Assembly: GCF_003967535.1 (NCBI RefSeq)
Contig: NZ_BIFR01000001.1
Coordinates: 549,493 to 613,492 of the forward strand
Reading direction: 5' to 3'
Length of the DNA stretch: 64,000 nucleotides
From: Tengunoibacter tsumagoiensis
GTDB taxonomy: Bacteria; Chloroflexota; Ktedonobacteria; Ktedonobacterales; Ktedonobacteraceae
Below, piece after piece: positions 47,080 to 56,413 of the stretch. The notes beneath the pieces are model-generated. The model saw only the letters and a program-made list of their open reading frames with translations. It searched no databases and had not been told where the DNA came from. Made by a program: the position numbers and the translations under genes. Position 1 is the first letter of the stretch. The number at the start of each line of letters is the position of its first letter.

Positions 47080-47346
47080 TTAAAGAAGATTGAGAGGCTT
47101 ACCAGTCGTGCGAGGAGTCTGAACTGGCTCCTGAGATACGGTATAGCCAGCATCATCAAGGGTAGCTTCGATCTGCTGTAGCGAAAGCTGATCGCTATCA
47201 TAACTCAATGTAACGCTTTTCGTCGCAATATCGGTCGAAACGGCCTTTACGCCCGAAAGAACTCCTAACGCACCGTTGATCGTTTTAACACAATGCTCAC
47301 AACTGACATCTGGAACGGATAACACTATCTCCTGTGGAATTGCCAT
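47080..47346 (-). CDS. copZ: Copper chaperone, HMA domain
   Basis: 88 residues, a single heavy-metal-associated domain with the metal-binding C16-E-H-C19 motif in VPDVSCEHCVKTI. It should carry Cu(I) to the CopA pump encoded across the divergent promoter. The ATG at 47346 follows AAAGGAGAG. It lies 28 nt after csoR on the same strand, so the two are co-transcribed. About 17 residues longer than minimal CopZ at the C-terminus (VQTPRTTGKPLNLL). Confidence 0.9.
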   Translation of the reverse strand: MAIPQEIVLSVPDVSCEHCVKTINGALGVLSGVKAVSTDIATKSVTLSYDSDQLSLQQIEATLDDAGYTVSQEPVQTPRTTGKPLNLL

Positions 47347-47374
47347 GGATGCTCTCCTTTGCAAACTCTTTTAT

Positions 47375-47641
47375 TTAACGGTTGCCTGCCAGGTTATAGA
47401 GTTGAACCAGCTCTTGAATGATCTGATCTTCTCGGCCCTCGGCAATACCTTCTGGAACGCATGTATGCAGATGGCCCTCAACTAGCAGCCCTTCAAGCTT
47501 CTCGATGGCTTTCCGAACAGCATAGGTCTGTCGCAGAATATCCACACAATACTTATCCTCTTCAATCATCTTCCTGATTCCACCGAGATGGCCCTCAATG
47601 TAGTTTAAGCGTTTGAGGACATCCTGTTTATCTGCATGCAT
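47375..47641 (-). CDS. csoR: Copper-sensing repressor, CsoR family
   Basis: 88 residues, all-helical. The Cu(I) ligands of CsoR are present at C32, H57 and C61 (YCVDIL and GHLHTCV), so this is a copper-type rather than a formaldehyde- or nickel-type member. The start at 47641 has GGGG 7 nt upstream; a Met two codons earlier has too little space. Loss of DNA binding on Cu(I) loading should release csoR-copZ and copA. Confidence 0.9.
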   Translation of the reverse strand: MHADKQDVLKRLNYIEGHLGGIRKMIEEDKYCVDILRQTYAVRKAIEKLEGLLVEGHLHTCVPEGIAEGREDQIIQELVQLYNLAGNR

Positions 47642-47661
47642 CTGCATACCCCTTTCATTCA

Positions 47662-47716
47662 GACCCCTATAGGGTGGGTCTATGGATAGTCTAGCACAGA
47701 ATAAATCGTTGTGCAA
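47662..47716 (-). promoter_or_regulatory. csoR-copZ promoter and operator
   Basis: Minus-strand TTGCAC (47711-47716), 17-nt spacer, TAGACT (47688-47693), then the palindrome CCCTATAGGG (47665-47674) within a GACCC...GGGTC context. The pattern suits a CsoR site. Confidence 0.65.
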
Positions 47717-47742
47717 GGTAAAAAAAGCTGCACAACAAGCTC

Positions 47743-47803
47743 TTGACATTTCCTCTAAGGGCTGCTTATACTATACCCATACCCCCCTGGACGGGGTATG
47801 GGT
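47743..47803 (+). promoter_or_regulatory. copA promoter and CsoR-type operator
   Basis: TTGACA (47743-47748), 18-nt spacer, TATACT (47767-47772), followed by an 11-bp perfect inverted repeat ACCCATACCCC / GGGGTATGGGT (47775-47803) with a 7-nt centre, as in known CsoR operators. It is placed to block the start of transcription. Confidence 0.8.
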
Positions 47804-47831
47804 TTCCGCAAATACACAAGAGGGAAAGTCA

Positions 47832-50216
47832 ATGGATACTACTACCAGACCATCGATAGACGCATATACGCAGGCTCAACAAGAGGAGACAGCTCGCATT
47901 ACGCTCGCGCTGGAAGGAATGACCTGCGCATCCTGTGCTATGCGCATTGAGAAAGGGCTCAAAAAGGTTCCGGGCGTCACCGATGCAACGGTCAATCTTG
48001 CGACTGAGATTGGGACAGTGACCTATAATCCCTCTGAAACGGGCATTGAGCAGCTCGTGCAAAAGGTTGAGACGGTTGGATATAAGGCCTCACCCATTCA
48101 ACAACCGTCTGCGATACCTGTCCCTGATGAGGCTGGACCCTTAAGTGCAGGGCTGGTTGCGTCGTCTCTGCCGCCAGAAGAGGAACGTGCCCTGCGCAAA
48201 CAAGCTGAGCTTCTTCGCAAACGCAATCTATTACTCATGGGAGTTGTGCTGTCTCTCCCCGTCGCCATTTTGAGCATGTTCTTTATGGATCGGTTCGCGT
48301 TTGAGAATATTCTCTTGCTCATCCTGACAACACCTATCTGGGCGGTTGTCGGGTGGGAGTTTCATCGAGGAGCGCTCAAAACGCTGCGCCATGGAAGCGC
48401 CAATATGGATACGCTGGTCTCTCTTGGCTCGACTGCTTCCTATCTCTTAAGTGTGATCGCTACGTTTTTCCCTCAAGTGGTGGGGGGAACGACGTTTTAT
48501 GATACAACTGCACTGATTGTGACGCTGATCTTTCTTGGCAAATATCTGGAGACACGTGCCAGAGGCCAGACCAATGAGGCCATTAAAAAGCTGATCGGGC
48601 TGCAGGCGCGTACGGCTCACGTTTTGCGGGATGGGATCGAAAGAGAGCTTCCGATTGAACAGGTTCGTGTCAATGATGAGCTCATTGTACGCCCCGGTGA
48701 AAAATTTCCCGTTGATGGCGTGATTCTCGCTGGCCGGTCTACTGTGGATGAGGCTATGATTACAGGGGAGAGTCTGCCAGTCGAGAAGGGCGAAGGAGAC
48801 GAGGTGGTCGGCTCAACCATTAATCAACACGGTCTCTTACGGGTGCGGGCCACAAAAGTTGGTGCCGACACAGTGCTGGCCCATATTATTCGATTGGTTG
48901 AACAGGCACAGGGTTCGAAGGCACCGATTCAGCGACTGGCAGATACGATCTCAAGCATCTTTGTTCCAGTTGTCTTAGTGATTGCAGGATTGACCTTTAT
49001 TGTCTGGTCTATTATTGGTCATACGGCTGGCCTGCCTGTAACTGGCATGAGCATGCTTGATACCAGTAGTAACAATGCCTGGATCACGGCAATTGTGGCT
49101 GCGGTCGCGGTCCTGGTGGTGGCCTGCCCATGTGCTTTAGGACTGGCAACGCCAACAGCAATTATGGTCGGAACGGGCAAGGGAGCAGAGCAGGGCATTC
49201 TGATCAAAGGTGGCGAAAGTCTGGAGCGGATTCAGGCTGTTCAGGCTGTTCTGCTGGATAAGACAGGAACGATTACAAAAGGGAGACCTGAGCTGACTGA
49301 TGTGATGACATGCTCTTCATATGAGGAGAACGAGCTTCTTCGCCTCGTAGCTCTGGCAGAACAGGGGTCTGAACATCCACTTGCTTCGGCTATTGTCGAA
49401 GGGGCAAAAGCACGAGGTCTGTCTATCAATGCCATGCCTGAACATTTTACCGCCATTGCAGGACGTGGGCTGGAAGCTGTGATTGATGGGCAGCAGGTAC
49501 TTATAGGAACCAGAGGACTCCTGCAAAGTCGTTCGATTGCAACAGCAGCTAGCGAGGAACAGCTCGTGAGCTATGAAGTGCAGGGAAAAACGGCCATGCT
49601 GGTGGCACTTGATGGTGCATTAGCAGGAGCAGTTGCCGTTGCTGATACCGTCAAAGCTGGCTCCGTTGAGGCCATTCAGACCTTGCATGCTCAAGGTCTC
49701 TCGGTCTGGATGATGACGGGGGATAATACTCGTACGGCTCAGGCAATTGCTCAGCAAGTGGGAATTCCAGCCGATCATGTTCTGGCTGAAGTCCTGCCTG
49801 AAGAGAAAGCTCAGCAGGTGAAACGCTTACAGGAGCAGGGACTCATTGTGGCTTTTGCAGGCGATGGTATCAACGATGCTCCCGCTTTAGTGCAGGCGGA
49901 TGCAGGGATTGCAATGGGAACGGGAACAGATGTGGCAATGGAGGCGTCAGATATTACCCTCGTCAAAGGAGATCTGAAGAGTATCGCCACAGCCTTAGCC
50001 CTCTCTCGGGCTACGCTGCGAACCATTCAGCAAAACCTGTTCTGGGCCTTTGCCTACAATGTCATTTTGATTCCAACCGCGATCCTATCGCCACTGATCC
50101 CTTTCCTCAAAGAGCAAGCGCCCATGTTTGCAGCCGCTGCAATGGCGCTGTCCTCGGTTACGGTTGTCACTAACTCGCTGCGCCTGCGGCGATTTGGCCG
50201 TTCGGCAGAACGTTAG
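47832..50216 (+). CDS. copA: Copper-exporting P1B-type ATPase
   Basis: 794 residues from the ATG at 47832 (GAGGGA before it); the longer frame runs back through the operator and is not used. One N-terminal HMA domain (C32-A-S-C35), eight expected membrane segments, transmembrane metal site C432-P-C434 in [10 protein letters not shown], phosphorylation site D476-[14 protein letters not shown] (His-Pro of P1B pumps), and [10 protein letters not shown] hinge. The CPC motif fits Cu(I). Works with CopZ under CsoR control. Confidence 0.96.
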   Translation: MDTTTRPSIDAYTQAQQEETARITLALEGMTCASCAMRIEKGLKKVPGVTDATVNLATEIGTVTYNPSETGIEQLVQKVETVGYKASPIQQPSAIPVPDEAGPLSAGLVASSLPPEEERALRKQAELLRKRNLLLMGVVLSLPVAILSMFFMDRFAFENILLLILTTPIWAVVGWEFHRGALKTLRHGSANMDTLVSLGSTASYLLSVIATFFPQVVGGTTFYDTTALIVTLIFLGKYLETRARGQTNEAIKKLIGLQARTAHVLRDGIERELPIEQVRVNDELIVRPGEKFPVDGVILAGRSTVDEAMITGESLPVEKGEGDEVVGSTINQHGLLRVRATKVGADTVLAHIIRLVEQAQGSKAPIQRLADTISSIFVPVVLVIAGLTFIVWSIIGHTAGLPVTGMSMLDTSSNNAWITAIVAAVAVLVVACPCALGLATPTAIMVGTGKGAEQGILIKGGESLERIQAVQAVLLDKTGTITKGRPELTDVMTCSSYEENELLRLVALAEQGSEHPLASAIVEGAKARGLSINAMPEHFTAIAGRGLEAVIDGQQVLIGTRGLLQSRSIATAASEEQLVSYEVQGKTAMLVALDGALAGAVAVADTVKAGSVEAIQTLHAQGLSVWMMTGDNTRTAQAIAQQVGIPADHVLAEVLPEEKAQQVKRLQEQGLIVAFAGDGINDAPALVQADAGIAMGTGTDVAMEASDITLVKGDLKSIATALALSRATLRTIQQNLFWAFAYNVILIPTAILSPLIPFLKEQAPMFAAAAMALSSVTVVTNSLRLRRFGRSAER

Positions 50217-50218
50217 GC

Positions 50219-50260
50219 ATGGGAAGCAAGGAGTGGAAAACCTCACTCTTTGCTTCCCAT
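50219..50260 (+). terminator. Intrinsic terminator of copA
   Basis: ATGGGAAGCAAGGAGTG pairs with its near-perfect complement around an 8-nt loop, directly after the copA stop. Confidence 0.85.
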
Positions 50261-50645
50261 ACTTTCACGCTTGCCTGCTCACCATGTGAGAAACAGGGCA
50301 GGACTTGAGGACAGACAGCACAATTTCCAGGCTATATCTAACATAGCGATACACTAACATAACTGCACTATTTTCTTCGTTAAATGCTGCTATTTATATG
50401 TTTTACCTTTCAAATAGAACCATTATCTCTTATTTATTGGGGAAATGCTATCAGAAATTATAGGTTAACAATCATCAGCTCATCCGTTTATATTAATATA
50501 AAATGGCACGTGCTCTAGTGCCCCTAACTTATATTAACTTTATTATTTTTATAGGCATACTCTGGTTTATTTCCTATAAGTGCAATTGTCGATACAGTCT
50601 GCCACCAGGATATCCTACGCTAAGCAGAAGGGCAAACTTACATTT
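50261..50645. other. Spacer copA to SGNH gene
   Basis: 385 bp, AT-rich toward its end, with no gene. A promoter for the SGNH gene is expected here. No clear -35/-10 pair or operator matching R1, R2 or R3 was found. Confidence 0.4.
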
Positions 50646-51758
50646 ATGCACATTACAAACTATCGTTGTGATCTAACAAGAACAAAAGAACAACTGGCAA
50701 AGGGCTTTCTCACAGTTGGTTTTATTGGAACCTCTATTACTGACGCCAGAGTGCAACATAACTGGCCAGAACCAGTTATGCGCTGGCTCATCCTTCATTA
50801 TCCCCATGTGCAATTCAAAATCGAGAACGCTGCAATTGCAGCTACCGGGAGCGAGCTAGCTGTATTTCGAGCAAAGCACGATCTGATTGAAAAAGGCTGT
50901 GATCTCATCTTCGTTGAATATGCGGTCAACGATTCCGAAAATCCTCCAGGCTGGCGTATGAAAACAAGGGAGACATTGCTGCGCATTTTGCTAGATGGTC
51001 AAAGAGATGTCGTGCTGGTCTACACGTATATCCAAAATATGTATAGCTCCATGGCCGAAGGGAGAGCACCAGACTCGATTGCTGAATTCGAAGCTCTGGC
51101 CGATCATTACAACATCAATTCTGTCTGGATGTCTCTTTACGCTTTTCGTCAGGTCCAACAGGGCTTGCTGCGCTGGGAAGAATGGCTACCAGACGGTTTA
51201 CATCCAACGGAACGAGGGAGCTTGAGTTATGCCGAGAGTGTGATTGAGTTTTTGCAGCAAGGGCTCAATACGACAAATGAGCAGCTCGCAAGAATGGGAA
51301 CCCAACTTCCGGACCCGATGGTTGCAAAGGTATGGAATACGATAGAATTTGTGCCGTTGCGAACTATCAAGACTGAAGGACCATGGCTCCTCAGAAACTG
51401 GCCCTCTCTGCCCTGGATCGAAGAGCTTCTCGAAACTTCAGCTATTGGAGCCAGGCTGGTGATTCCTTTTGAAGGTCAGGGGCTGGCTCTAGGCTTCGAT
51501 TTCGGATTTTACTCTGCTGAGTACTACTATCGCCTGGATGGAAAAGAACGACAGTATAGCAATCGAGAACGACCCTACTGGTATCCAGATACAGGCTTAT
51601 ATCTGGTCCAGACGCTGTTCGACGACCTCCCCGCAGGCAAACATGAACTTGAAATCGAAGTAGTTCATGGCAATACCGAGCAATGTAAGGGAACGCACTT
51701 CCGGCTTGCTTTCGCGGCTGCCATTCAATGTTATAGCCCGAAAGCGTCTGAGCGTTAG
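50646..51758 (+). CDS. SGNH/GDSL-type hydrolase (putative carbohydrate esterase)
   Basis: About 370 residues. SGNH blocks are visible: I with the nucleophile S30 in FIGTSITD, II around AIAATGSELA, III with N95 in EYAVNDSE, and V with D183-x-x-H186 in PDGLHPTERG. A C-terminal sandwich of about 110 residues follows (GARLVIPFEGQGLALGFDFGF). No signal peptide is seen, so it may act inside the cell on imported acetylated oligosaccharides. The start is uncertain: neither the ATG at 50646 nor the GTG at 50580 has a good ribosome site. It precedes a polygalacturonase-like gene on the same strand. Confidence 0.8.
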   Translation: MHITNYRCDLTRTKEQLAKGFLTVGFIGTSITDARVQHNWPEPVMRWLILHYPHVQFKIENAAIAATGSELAVFRAKHDLIEKGCDLIFVEYAVNDSENPPGWRMKTRETLLRILLDGQRDVVLVYTYIQNMYSSMAEGRAPDSIAEFEALADHYNINSVWMSLYAFRQVQQGLLRWEEWLPDGLHPTERGSLSYAESVIEFLQQGLNTTNEQLARMGTQLPDPMVAKVWNTIEFVPLRTIKTEGPWLLRNWPSLPWIEELLETSAIGARLVIPFEGQGLALGFDFGFYSAEYYYRLDGKERQYSNRERPYWYPDTGLYLVQTLFDDLPAGKHELEIEVVHGNTEQCKGTHFRLAFAAAIQCYSPKASER

Positions 51759-51940
51759 CACTAGATTCGCGAGACAGAAGAGCTCTATTAGCGATGGGAA
51801 AGTCTCTGATATGTCAATTTATAATGATGTAATAAGATCTACTACCTATAATAAGAGATCTTTTTTTCCTGTGTAAAGCATAGTCTTAGCAGGAAACGCT
51901 GAACAAAGGACGTTAAAGTTAGTAGAGAGAAAGTAGAATT

Positions 51941-53233
51941 ATGATTATACCCGCCTATCCAGATACATTTCCCCGGTCAGATGAAATTCACGTCGCCGTC
52001 AATAGTCAGGAAGTTGAGGTCCTGAAGACCGGAGTGGCCTATTTTGTCTCCTTCTCTTCTTCAGAAGAGCTTCAAGTTGAAGTGACAGGCACAAAAAAAA
52101 TAGGTCCACTTACCATCAGTCCTCAAAGGCTGGGCATTACAGCCGAGGTAGAGGAGAATCGTGCCCACTTCCACGTCAAAAACGCCCAACTGCTTCACAT
52201 TATAATAGAAGGCGTAGAGCTCCCGCTCTTTTTTTATGCCAATCCTGAACGCAGCTATGATGGAAAAGCGACCTATTATTTTCCAGGTGGGCAGATTCAC
52301 GAGGCTGGTGAAATCGTTCTTCATGACCATGAATCGATCTATATTGAAGAAGGTGCCGTGGTCCGAGGGAGTATTCGGGCTTCTCATGCCTCGCATATTA
52401 AGATCTATGGCAATGGTATTCTTGACGCAAGTTGCTTTCACGGCAAGTCAGACTATCGTACGATCTTACTCTACCGTTGCAGCAACGTAGAGATCCAGGA
52501 CATCATTATGATTGAGCCTCCCCTCTGGATGATTACGTTGGCTGCCTGCGATACCGTCCATATTGATCGTATCAAACAGATTGGCGAGGTCACCAGTTCG
52601 GATGGCGTTGATATCGTCGGCTCACATGATGTACTGATCGAAAATTGCATCATGAGAAATAATGATGATTGCATCGTCATTAAAGGCTTCAATTGGACCA
52701 ATGCGATAACTGGAGAGTACTATCGCGCCGCCGAAGATGTCTACAACGTTCTTGTCCGTTCATGCACACTCATGAATGGAGAGGGAGGAATTGCGCTGGA
52801 GATTGGACATGAATTGACGATCAATTCGGTCAATACTATTGTCTTTAGCGATATTGATATTGTTGCAATACATGGACATGGCGCTCCTTTCGGGATACAT
52901 GTCGGTGATAGAGCTCTGGTAAGTAATGTGCGCTTTGAACATATCAGGGTACAGCATTACTATGAGAAACTCATCGACTTTCGTGTCATGCGCTCAAGAT
53001 ACAACATAGATAAAGAGAGAGGCCATATCAAGGATATTGTACTCAAGGATATTCGTGTTACCGTCTCTCCTTACAACCCCGGCTACTCGATCTCTGTCAT
53101 CGGAGGCTATGACTCCTCCCATCAGGTGCAGGGCGTCATCTTAGAGGACTTTTACCTGGGAGACTTAAAGGTAACAAACAGTGATCAGCTCGACCTCTTT
53201 ACCAGGGAGGCTGAAGGCATTGAGTTTCGTTAA
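51941..53233 (+). CDS. Polygalacturonase-like (GH28-type) beta-helix enzyme
   Basis: 430 residues. An N-terminal sandwich of about 100 residues, then a right-handed parallel beta-helix with repeating strands (NVEIQDIIMIEPPLWMITL, DVLIENCIMRNNDD, NVLVRSCTLMNGEGG). Aspartates D221/D224 (SSDGVDIVGS) and D242-D243 (RNNDDCIVIKG), plus H290 (EIGHE), correspond to the catalytic region of GH28. The classical GHG is replaced by EIGH, as in many bacterial relatives of uncertain specificity. No signal peptide. It lies 182 nt after the SGNH gene, suggesting a pectin- or oligouronide-processing pair. Confidence 0.8.
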   Translation: MIIPAYPDTFPRSDEIHVAVNSQEVEVLKTGVAYFVSFSSSEELQVEVTGTKKIGPLTISPQRLGITAEVEENRAHFHVKNAQLLHIIIEGVELPLFFYANPERSYDGKATYYFPGGQIHEAGEIVLHDHESIYIEEGAVVRGSIRASHASHIKIYGNGILDASCFHGKSDYRTILLYRCSNVEIQDIIMIEPPLWMITLAACDTVHIDRIKQIGEVTSSDGVDIVGSHDVLIENCIMRNNDDCIVIKGFNWTNAITGEYYRAAEDVYNVLVRSCTLMNGEGGIALEIGHELTINSVNTIVFSDIDIVAIHGHGAPFGIHVGDRALVSNVRFEHIRVQHYYEKLIDFRVMRSRYNIDKERGHIKDIVLKDIRVTVSPYNPGYSISVIGGYDSSHQVQGVILEDFYLGDLKVTNSDQLDLFTREAEGIEFR

Positions 53234-53250
53234 CAGAGAATAGATGGAGA

Positions 53251-53324
53251 GATAGGGCCCTACACCTTCATACAATATATTGCACCACATAAGCGATTTA
53301 TCGCATCATCGTGTAGGGCCTATC
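53251..53324. terminator. Inverted repeat between convergent genes
   Basis: GATAGGGCCCTACAC pairs with GTGTAGGGCCTATC (one bulged base) across a 45-nt loop. A possible two-way terminator; the long loop lowers confidence. Confidence 0.5.
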
Positions 53325-53345
53325 ATTCATGATGACTGCGGGCCC

Positions 53346-54359
53346 TTATGCACTTAATGAAGCGCACAGTGGCAGCACATTCAGCGTTCCACCAGACGTA
53401 ATGGGAGGACTATCGATAGTAAGCGGAGGTAAGGCATATACATTGACAGCCCAGGACTGTGGATTGGAGCCATAAGAAGGATAGAAAAGAGTGATTGGAA
53501 AGGCTCGCGGATCGAACTTAGTCTTGTGATAGCCAGCCCCTACGGGTGAGGCCCCACCGGGACAGGCCGCCTGCGCACTTCCCAACGTTGCTGCTCCCGA
53601 TTTAGTCGCACCAGGGGCAGTGGCGGAGGTCACTTTCCCCAGCGTCACATTCAGATTCGAGGCACAGACTCCATAGACGGCAACATTATTGCCAAAGTGG
53701 TTGAGATTGCCAATGCTATAATCAGTTGTCACGCCCCAGCTTGTAAGGTTCAAAGGCTGAGATGTCTCAAAATCAATCACGATAGAGGCCAGATTGGACT
53801 GACTAAGATTCGTCAGACGATAGCCACCTCCAGTTAATTTTGTCCCTTGAGGGCAATTCACCGTCAAAGAATTTCCGCTATTGGTATCTCCACTCTGACT
53901 CACGATAGTTGCAGCCTTCCCTTTGCTCATACATTCAACATGCACAATCCCCAGGACATCCCCTACATAACCGGCTGATGGCTGATTCGTGAAAGTAACG
54001 GTCCAGGAATTCGCGCTGGATGGATAGCTGGCGGCAATAAAGTATTCATCAATAATGGTATGCGATATCCCACCACGTTCGACCTTATCTGCCTGATAAG
54101 CCGGTGTGTTAACGGCCCAGCCACCACTGAGCATCTGTTCGCCAGCATGACAACTGGCCGTTGAGGACGCAAAGGTTGAGGAATGGACCGTCACAGCATT
54201 AAAACGGTCGGTAACCCCGGGCGCAGAGTTAATGCCTCCACCCCCATTGCTCGGGTCCGTTCCACAGGCAGCAAACAGAAAACTTATTACCAGAGGAAGA
54301 AGACAGAGACCCACACGGATAGCTTTTCCCATGCCCATACTCTTTACCTTGTTTCTCAT
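53346..54359 (-). CDS. Secreted lipoprotein with three ~97-residue cysteine repeats
   Basis: 337 residues. A signal peptide with lipobox FLFAAC (C32) and a Gly-rich spacer. The rest is three tandem repeats, each C-x2-G-x4-GG-[GW]-Y-like at its start (C70, C169, C266), an SW-x-V strand in the middle (near 118, 207, 302) and a second Cys near its end (C143, C232, C332). Each repeat probably forms a sandwich with one disulfide. Function unknown; a surface binding role is possible. The first Met is used, though Met8 and Met10 are alternatives. Confidence 0.75.
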   Translation of the reverse strand: MRNKVKSMGMGKAIRVGLCLLPLVISFLFAACGTDPSNGGGGINSAPGVTDRFNAVTVHSSTFASSTASCHAGEQMLSGGWAVNTPAYQADKVERGGISHTIIDEYFIAASYPSSANSWTVTFTNQPSAGYVGDVLGIVHVECMSKGKAATIVSQSGDTNSGNSLTVNCPQGTKLTGGGYRLTNLSQSNLASIVIDFETSQPLNLTSWGVTTDYSIGNLNHFGNNVAVYGVCASNLNVTLGKVTSATAPGATKSGAATLGSAQAACPGGASPVGAGYHKTKFDPRAFPITLFYPSYGSNPQSWAVNVYALPPLTIDSPPITSGGTLNVLPLCASLSA

Positions 54360-54556
54360 AGCTCACTATGAATTTTTATGCTCGCAAGTACTCTAAAGGA
54401 CTTCAGAGACTGTGAAGAGAGTAATGCTCTATATATCTTTCCAGATATTTCTTTCCAGATCTTAACCAGAGTATAGGCGACAAACTATCTCAGCAGCTAT
54501 TTGCTACTGCACAATCGCAAAGTGAAATAACCGACATTCGAGAACGTATCATGAAC

Positions 54557-54606
54557 AAGAAGAGGCCTGGCACGACATGTCAACAGATCGTGCCAGGCCT
54601 CTTCTT
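54557..54606 (-). terminator. Terminator of the aquaporin gene
   Basis: A perfect 19-bp stem (AAGAAGAGGCCTGGCACGA and its complement) with a 12-nt loop, 16 nt past the aquaporin stop. Confidence 0.9.
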
Positions 54607-54621
54607 GCTCATCTCTGGCGA

Positions 54622-55365
54622 CTAAGACACCTCTTTATGCAGAACCTTGAAGAAGCTAGCATCGCGGAGCCAGCGATAGGTATAAGCTCCAGCAATTGCG
54701 CCACACAGAGGACCCACAACATAGATCCATTGCGACGTCCAGGTACCACTCACCAGAGCCGGTCCAAGCGAACGAGCTGGATTTAAAGAAGGGCCACAGA
54801 TCGGGCCTGCAAATAAGACCTCCAGAGCGATCGTGCTACCAATCGCCAGAGCCGCCGACTGGCCGACCGCGCGGGTATCTGTCGTCATAGCCATAATCAC
54901 AAACATCAGGAAAAAGGTAAGAATAAATTCAAAGCCCAACGACTGAGTATCGCCCCCATTCCCGGCAGGAAGCGTTGAACCCAACCTGGCAACATCGCCC
55001 AATAAGATCGCAAGGCAGAGAGCAGCCGCCGTTGCACCTAATAACTGAGCCAGCCAGTATCCGGCTAATTTCTGGATTGGAAAATTGCGTACAAGGACAA
55101 AGGCCAGCGTCACCGCCGGATTGAAGTGCGCCCCACTAATGTGTCCAAGAGCATAGACCATCACCGTAATGATAAGCCCAAAGACTAAACCAACCCCAAC
55201 ATGGGTAATCTGCCCTTTGGAGAGCGTATCGATCATGACTGCACCACAGCCAGCAAAAACCAATCCAAAGGTTCCGATCCCCTCAGCCACATAGGGGGCC
55301 AATTGACTGGACAACGACTCACTCGTAGAGAGTGCCTGCGTCTGCTGTATACTTGTCTGGCTCAT
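54622..55365 (-). CDS. Aquaporin / MIP family channel
   Basis: 247 residues with six membrane segments and both pore motifs: N82-P-A in SGAHFNPAV and N195-P-A in CGPSLNPARSLGPAL. The protein passes water and perhaps small neutral solutes. The R (ArSLGPA) after the second NPA is typical of water-selective members, but selectivity is not decided from sequence alone. A perfect palindrome matching the R3-type operator lies 177 bp upstream, so it could belong to that regulon. Confidence 0.93.
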   Translation of the reverse strand: MSQTSIQQTQALSTSESLSSQLAPYVAEGIGTFGLVFAGCGAVMIDTLSKGQITHVGVGLVFGLIITVMVYALGHISGAHFNPAVTLAFVLVRNFPIQKLAGYWLAQLLGATAAALCLAILLGDVARLGSTLPAGNGGDTQSLGFEFILTFFLMFVIMAMTTDTRAVGQSAALAIGSTIALEVLFAGPICGPSLNPARSLGPALVSGTWTSQWIYVVGPLCGAIAGAYTYRWLRDASFFKVLHKEVS

Positions 55366-55666
55366 GAATGGAGTAGATTTCCTTTCTCTGCCTATGGAAT
55401 TCCCTTATAGCAATATACATATACAAAATACACATGCAAAATACACAGACAAAAACAGACCACGGGGGTCGACCTATTGTGGATTATCTTCCCTTACACA
55501 TACCCGGCCACCGCCATACTGTTAATGAAGAACAACTATCTAGTATAATTATACTTAACATGCAAAATGAAGTATATTTATGACAATACTATGGAGAAGA
55601 GAGAAAGTACTATCACTGGTACCTCTCTCTTCTCCACGTCCCAAGTATGATCTGCTTAAGCAAGGA
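55366..55666. other. Aquaporin upstream region
   Basis: 301 bp with no gene; contains the palindrome at 55542-55555 and short direct repeats of CAAAATACACA near 55425-55450. Confidence 0.5.
55542..55555. promoter_or_regulatory. R3-type operator upstream of the aquaporin gene
   Basis: A perfect 14-bp palindrome AGTATAATTATACT. The same sequence with one change at the last base occurs at 57833-57846 between R3 and B3. Confidence 0.55.
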
Positions 55667-56011
55667 TTATCTTGCGACCAGAGCGACTGGCTTCCACTGC
55701 TCGATCTTCGGTGGAATGTGTTTACACGGCGGTGGCATCTTCCCCCAACAATGAAGTAGACAGAGCGGCACTGTTCTGGAATAGAACGGTAGATAGATCG
55801 CGCAATCCCCGGGGTCAATGACGAGATCGGCCTCCATATGTAGCAATTGAGGACACATCGCCTGTAATAGTTCAACAACCTCATCAACCACCCAGCCTTT
55901 TACATCGTTTGTATGCAGACCCAGAATCTCTGTATTGAGATCGAGACGGTGGCAGGGATAACGACTTATTACAGCACACAGGCACACCTGGAGGGTATCA
56001 TGAAGATACAT
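55667..56011 (-). CDS. Uncharacterised small protein
   Basis: 114 residues, not recognised. A strong AAAGGAGG site lies 5 nt before the ATG, which supports it as a real gene. It has seven cysteines (for example QVCLC and MPPPCKHIPP) and a central acidic helix-like part (DVKGWVVDEVVELLQAMCP). No signal peptide or clear membrane segment. A frame overlapping its end (55555-55887) is rejected. Confidence 0.65.
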   Translation of the reverse strand: MYLHDTLQVCLCAVISRYPCHRLDLNTEILGLHTNDVKGWVVDEVVELLQAMCPQLLHMEADLVIDPGDCAIYLPFYSRTVPLCLLHCWGKMPPPCKHIPPKIEQWKPVALVAR

Positions 56012-56413
56012 AGAAGCCTCCTTTCCTGCAAAAGTTCAAATCTTTCTACATATAAAATTGAGCGCTACGATGGGGAAATATACACCAGGTCGGCTACAAT
56101 CACAATTGAGCGCTACGATGGGGAAATATACACCAGGTCGGCTACGATCATCTGCTTAAGAACTTTTTCACCTACAGTTTTAATTACAAAAGCGTGTGCA
56201 GGAATCCCCAGGCCTCCTGATCGATGCTACTCTATACTCAACCATTAGTTGCTCGTTATCGTCTTTAAGACCACTATATCACAATGGAATCAGGATTGAT
56301 AGCCGATCTAGAATAGTTCGAGGCTCTAGAATGTGCGTATATCGCAGAGAAATGGGAAGATGTAATAAAATATATACAGACGTCAGCATACAAATAGATG
56401 CAATACTATTCAT
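56012..56413. other. Spacer with a 48-bp tandem duplication
   Basis: 402 bp with no credible gene. It holds the duplication at 56057-56152. Bases 56153-56413 show nothing recognisable. Confidence 0.5.
56057..56152. repeat. 48-bp direct tandem duplication
   Basis: Copies at 56057-56104 and 56105-56152 begin ATTGAGCGCTACGATGGGGA and are almost identical. Confidence 0.9.

Noticed and set aside
47682..47831. Longer N-terminus for copA
   Set aside because: It would translate through the promoter and CsoR operator; the ATG at 47832 has a ribosome site and the usual HMA start.
55555..55887. 110-codon frame overlapping the small unknown gene
   Set aside because: The 114-residue frame starting at 56011 has a strong ribosome site and this one does not.
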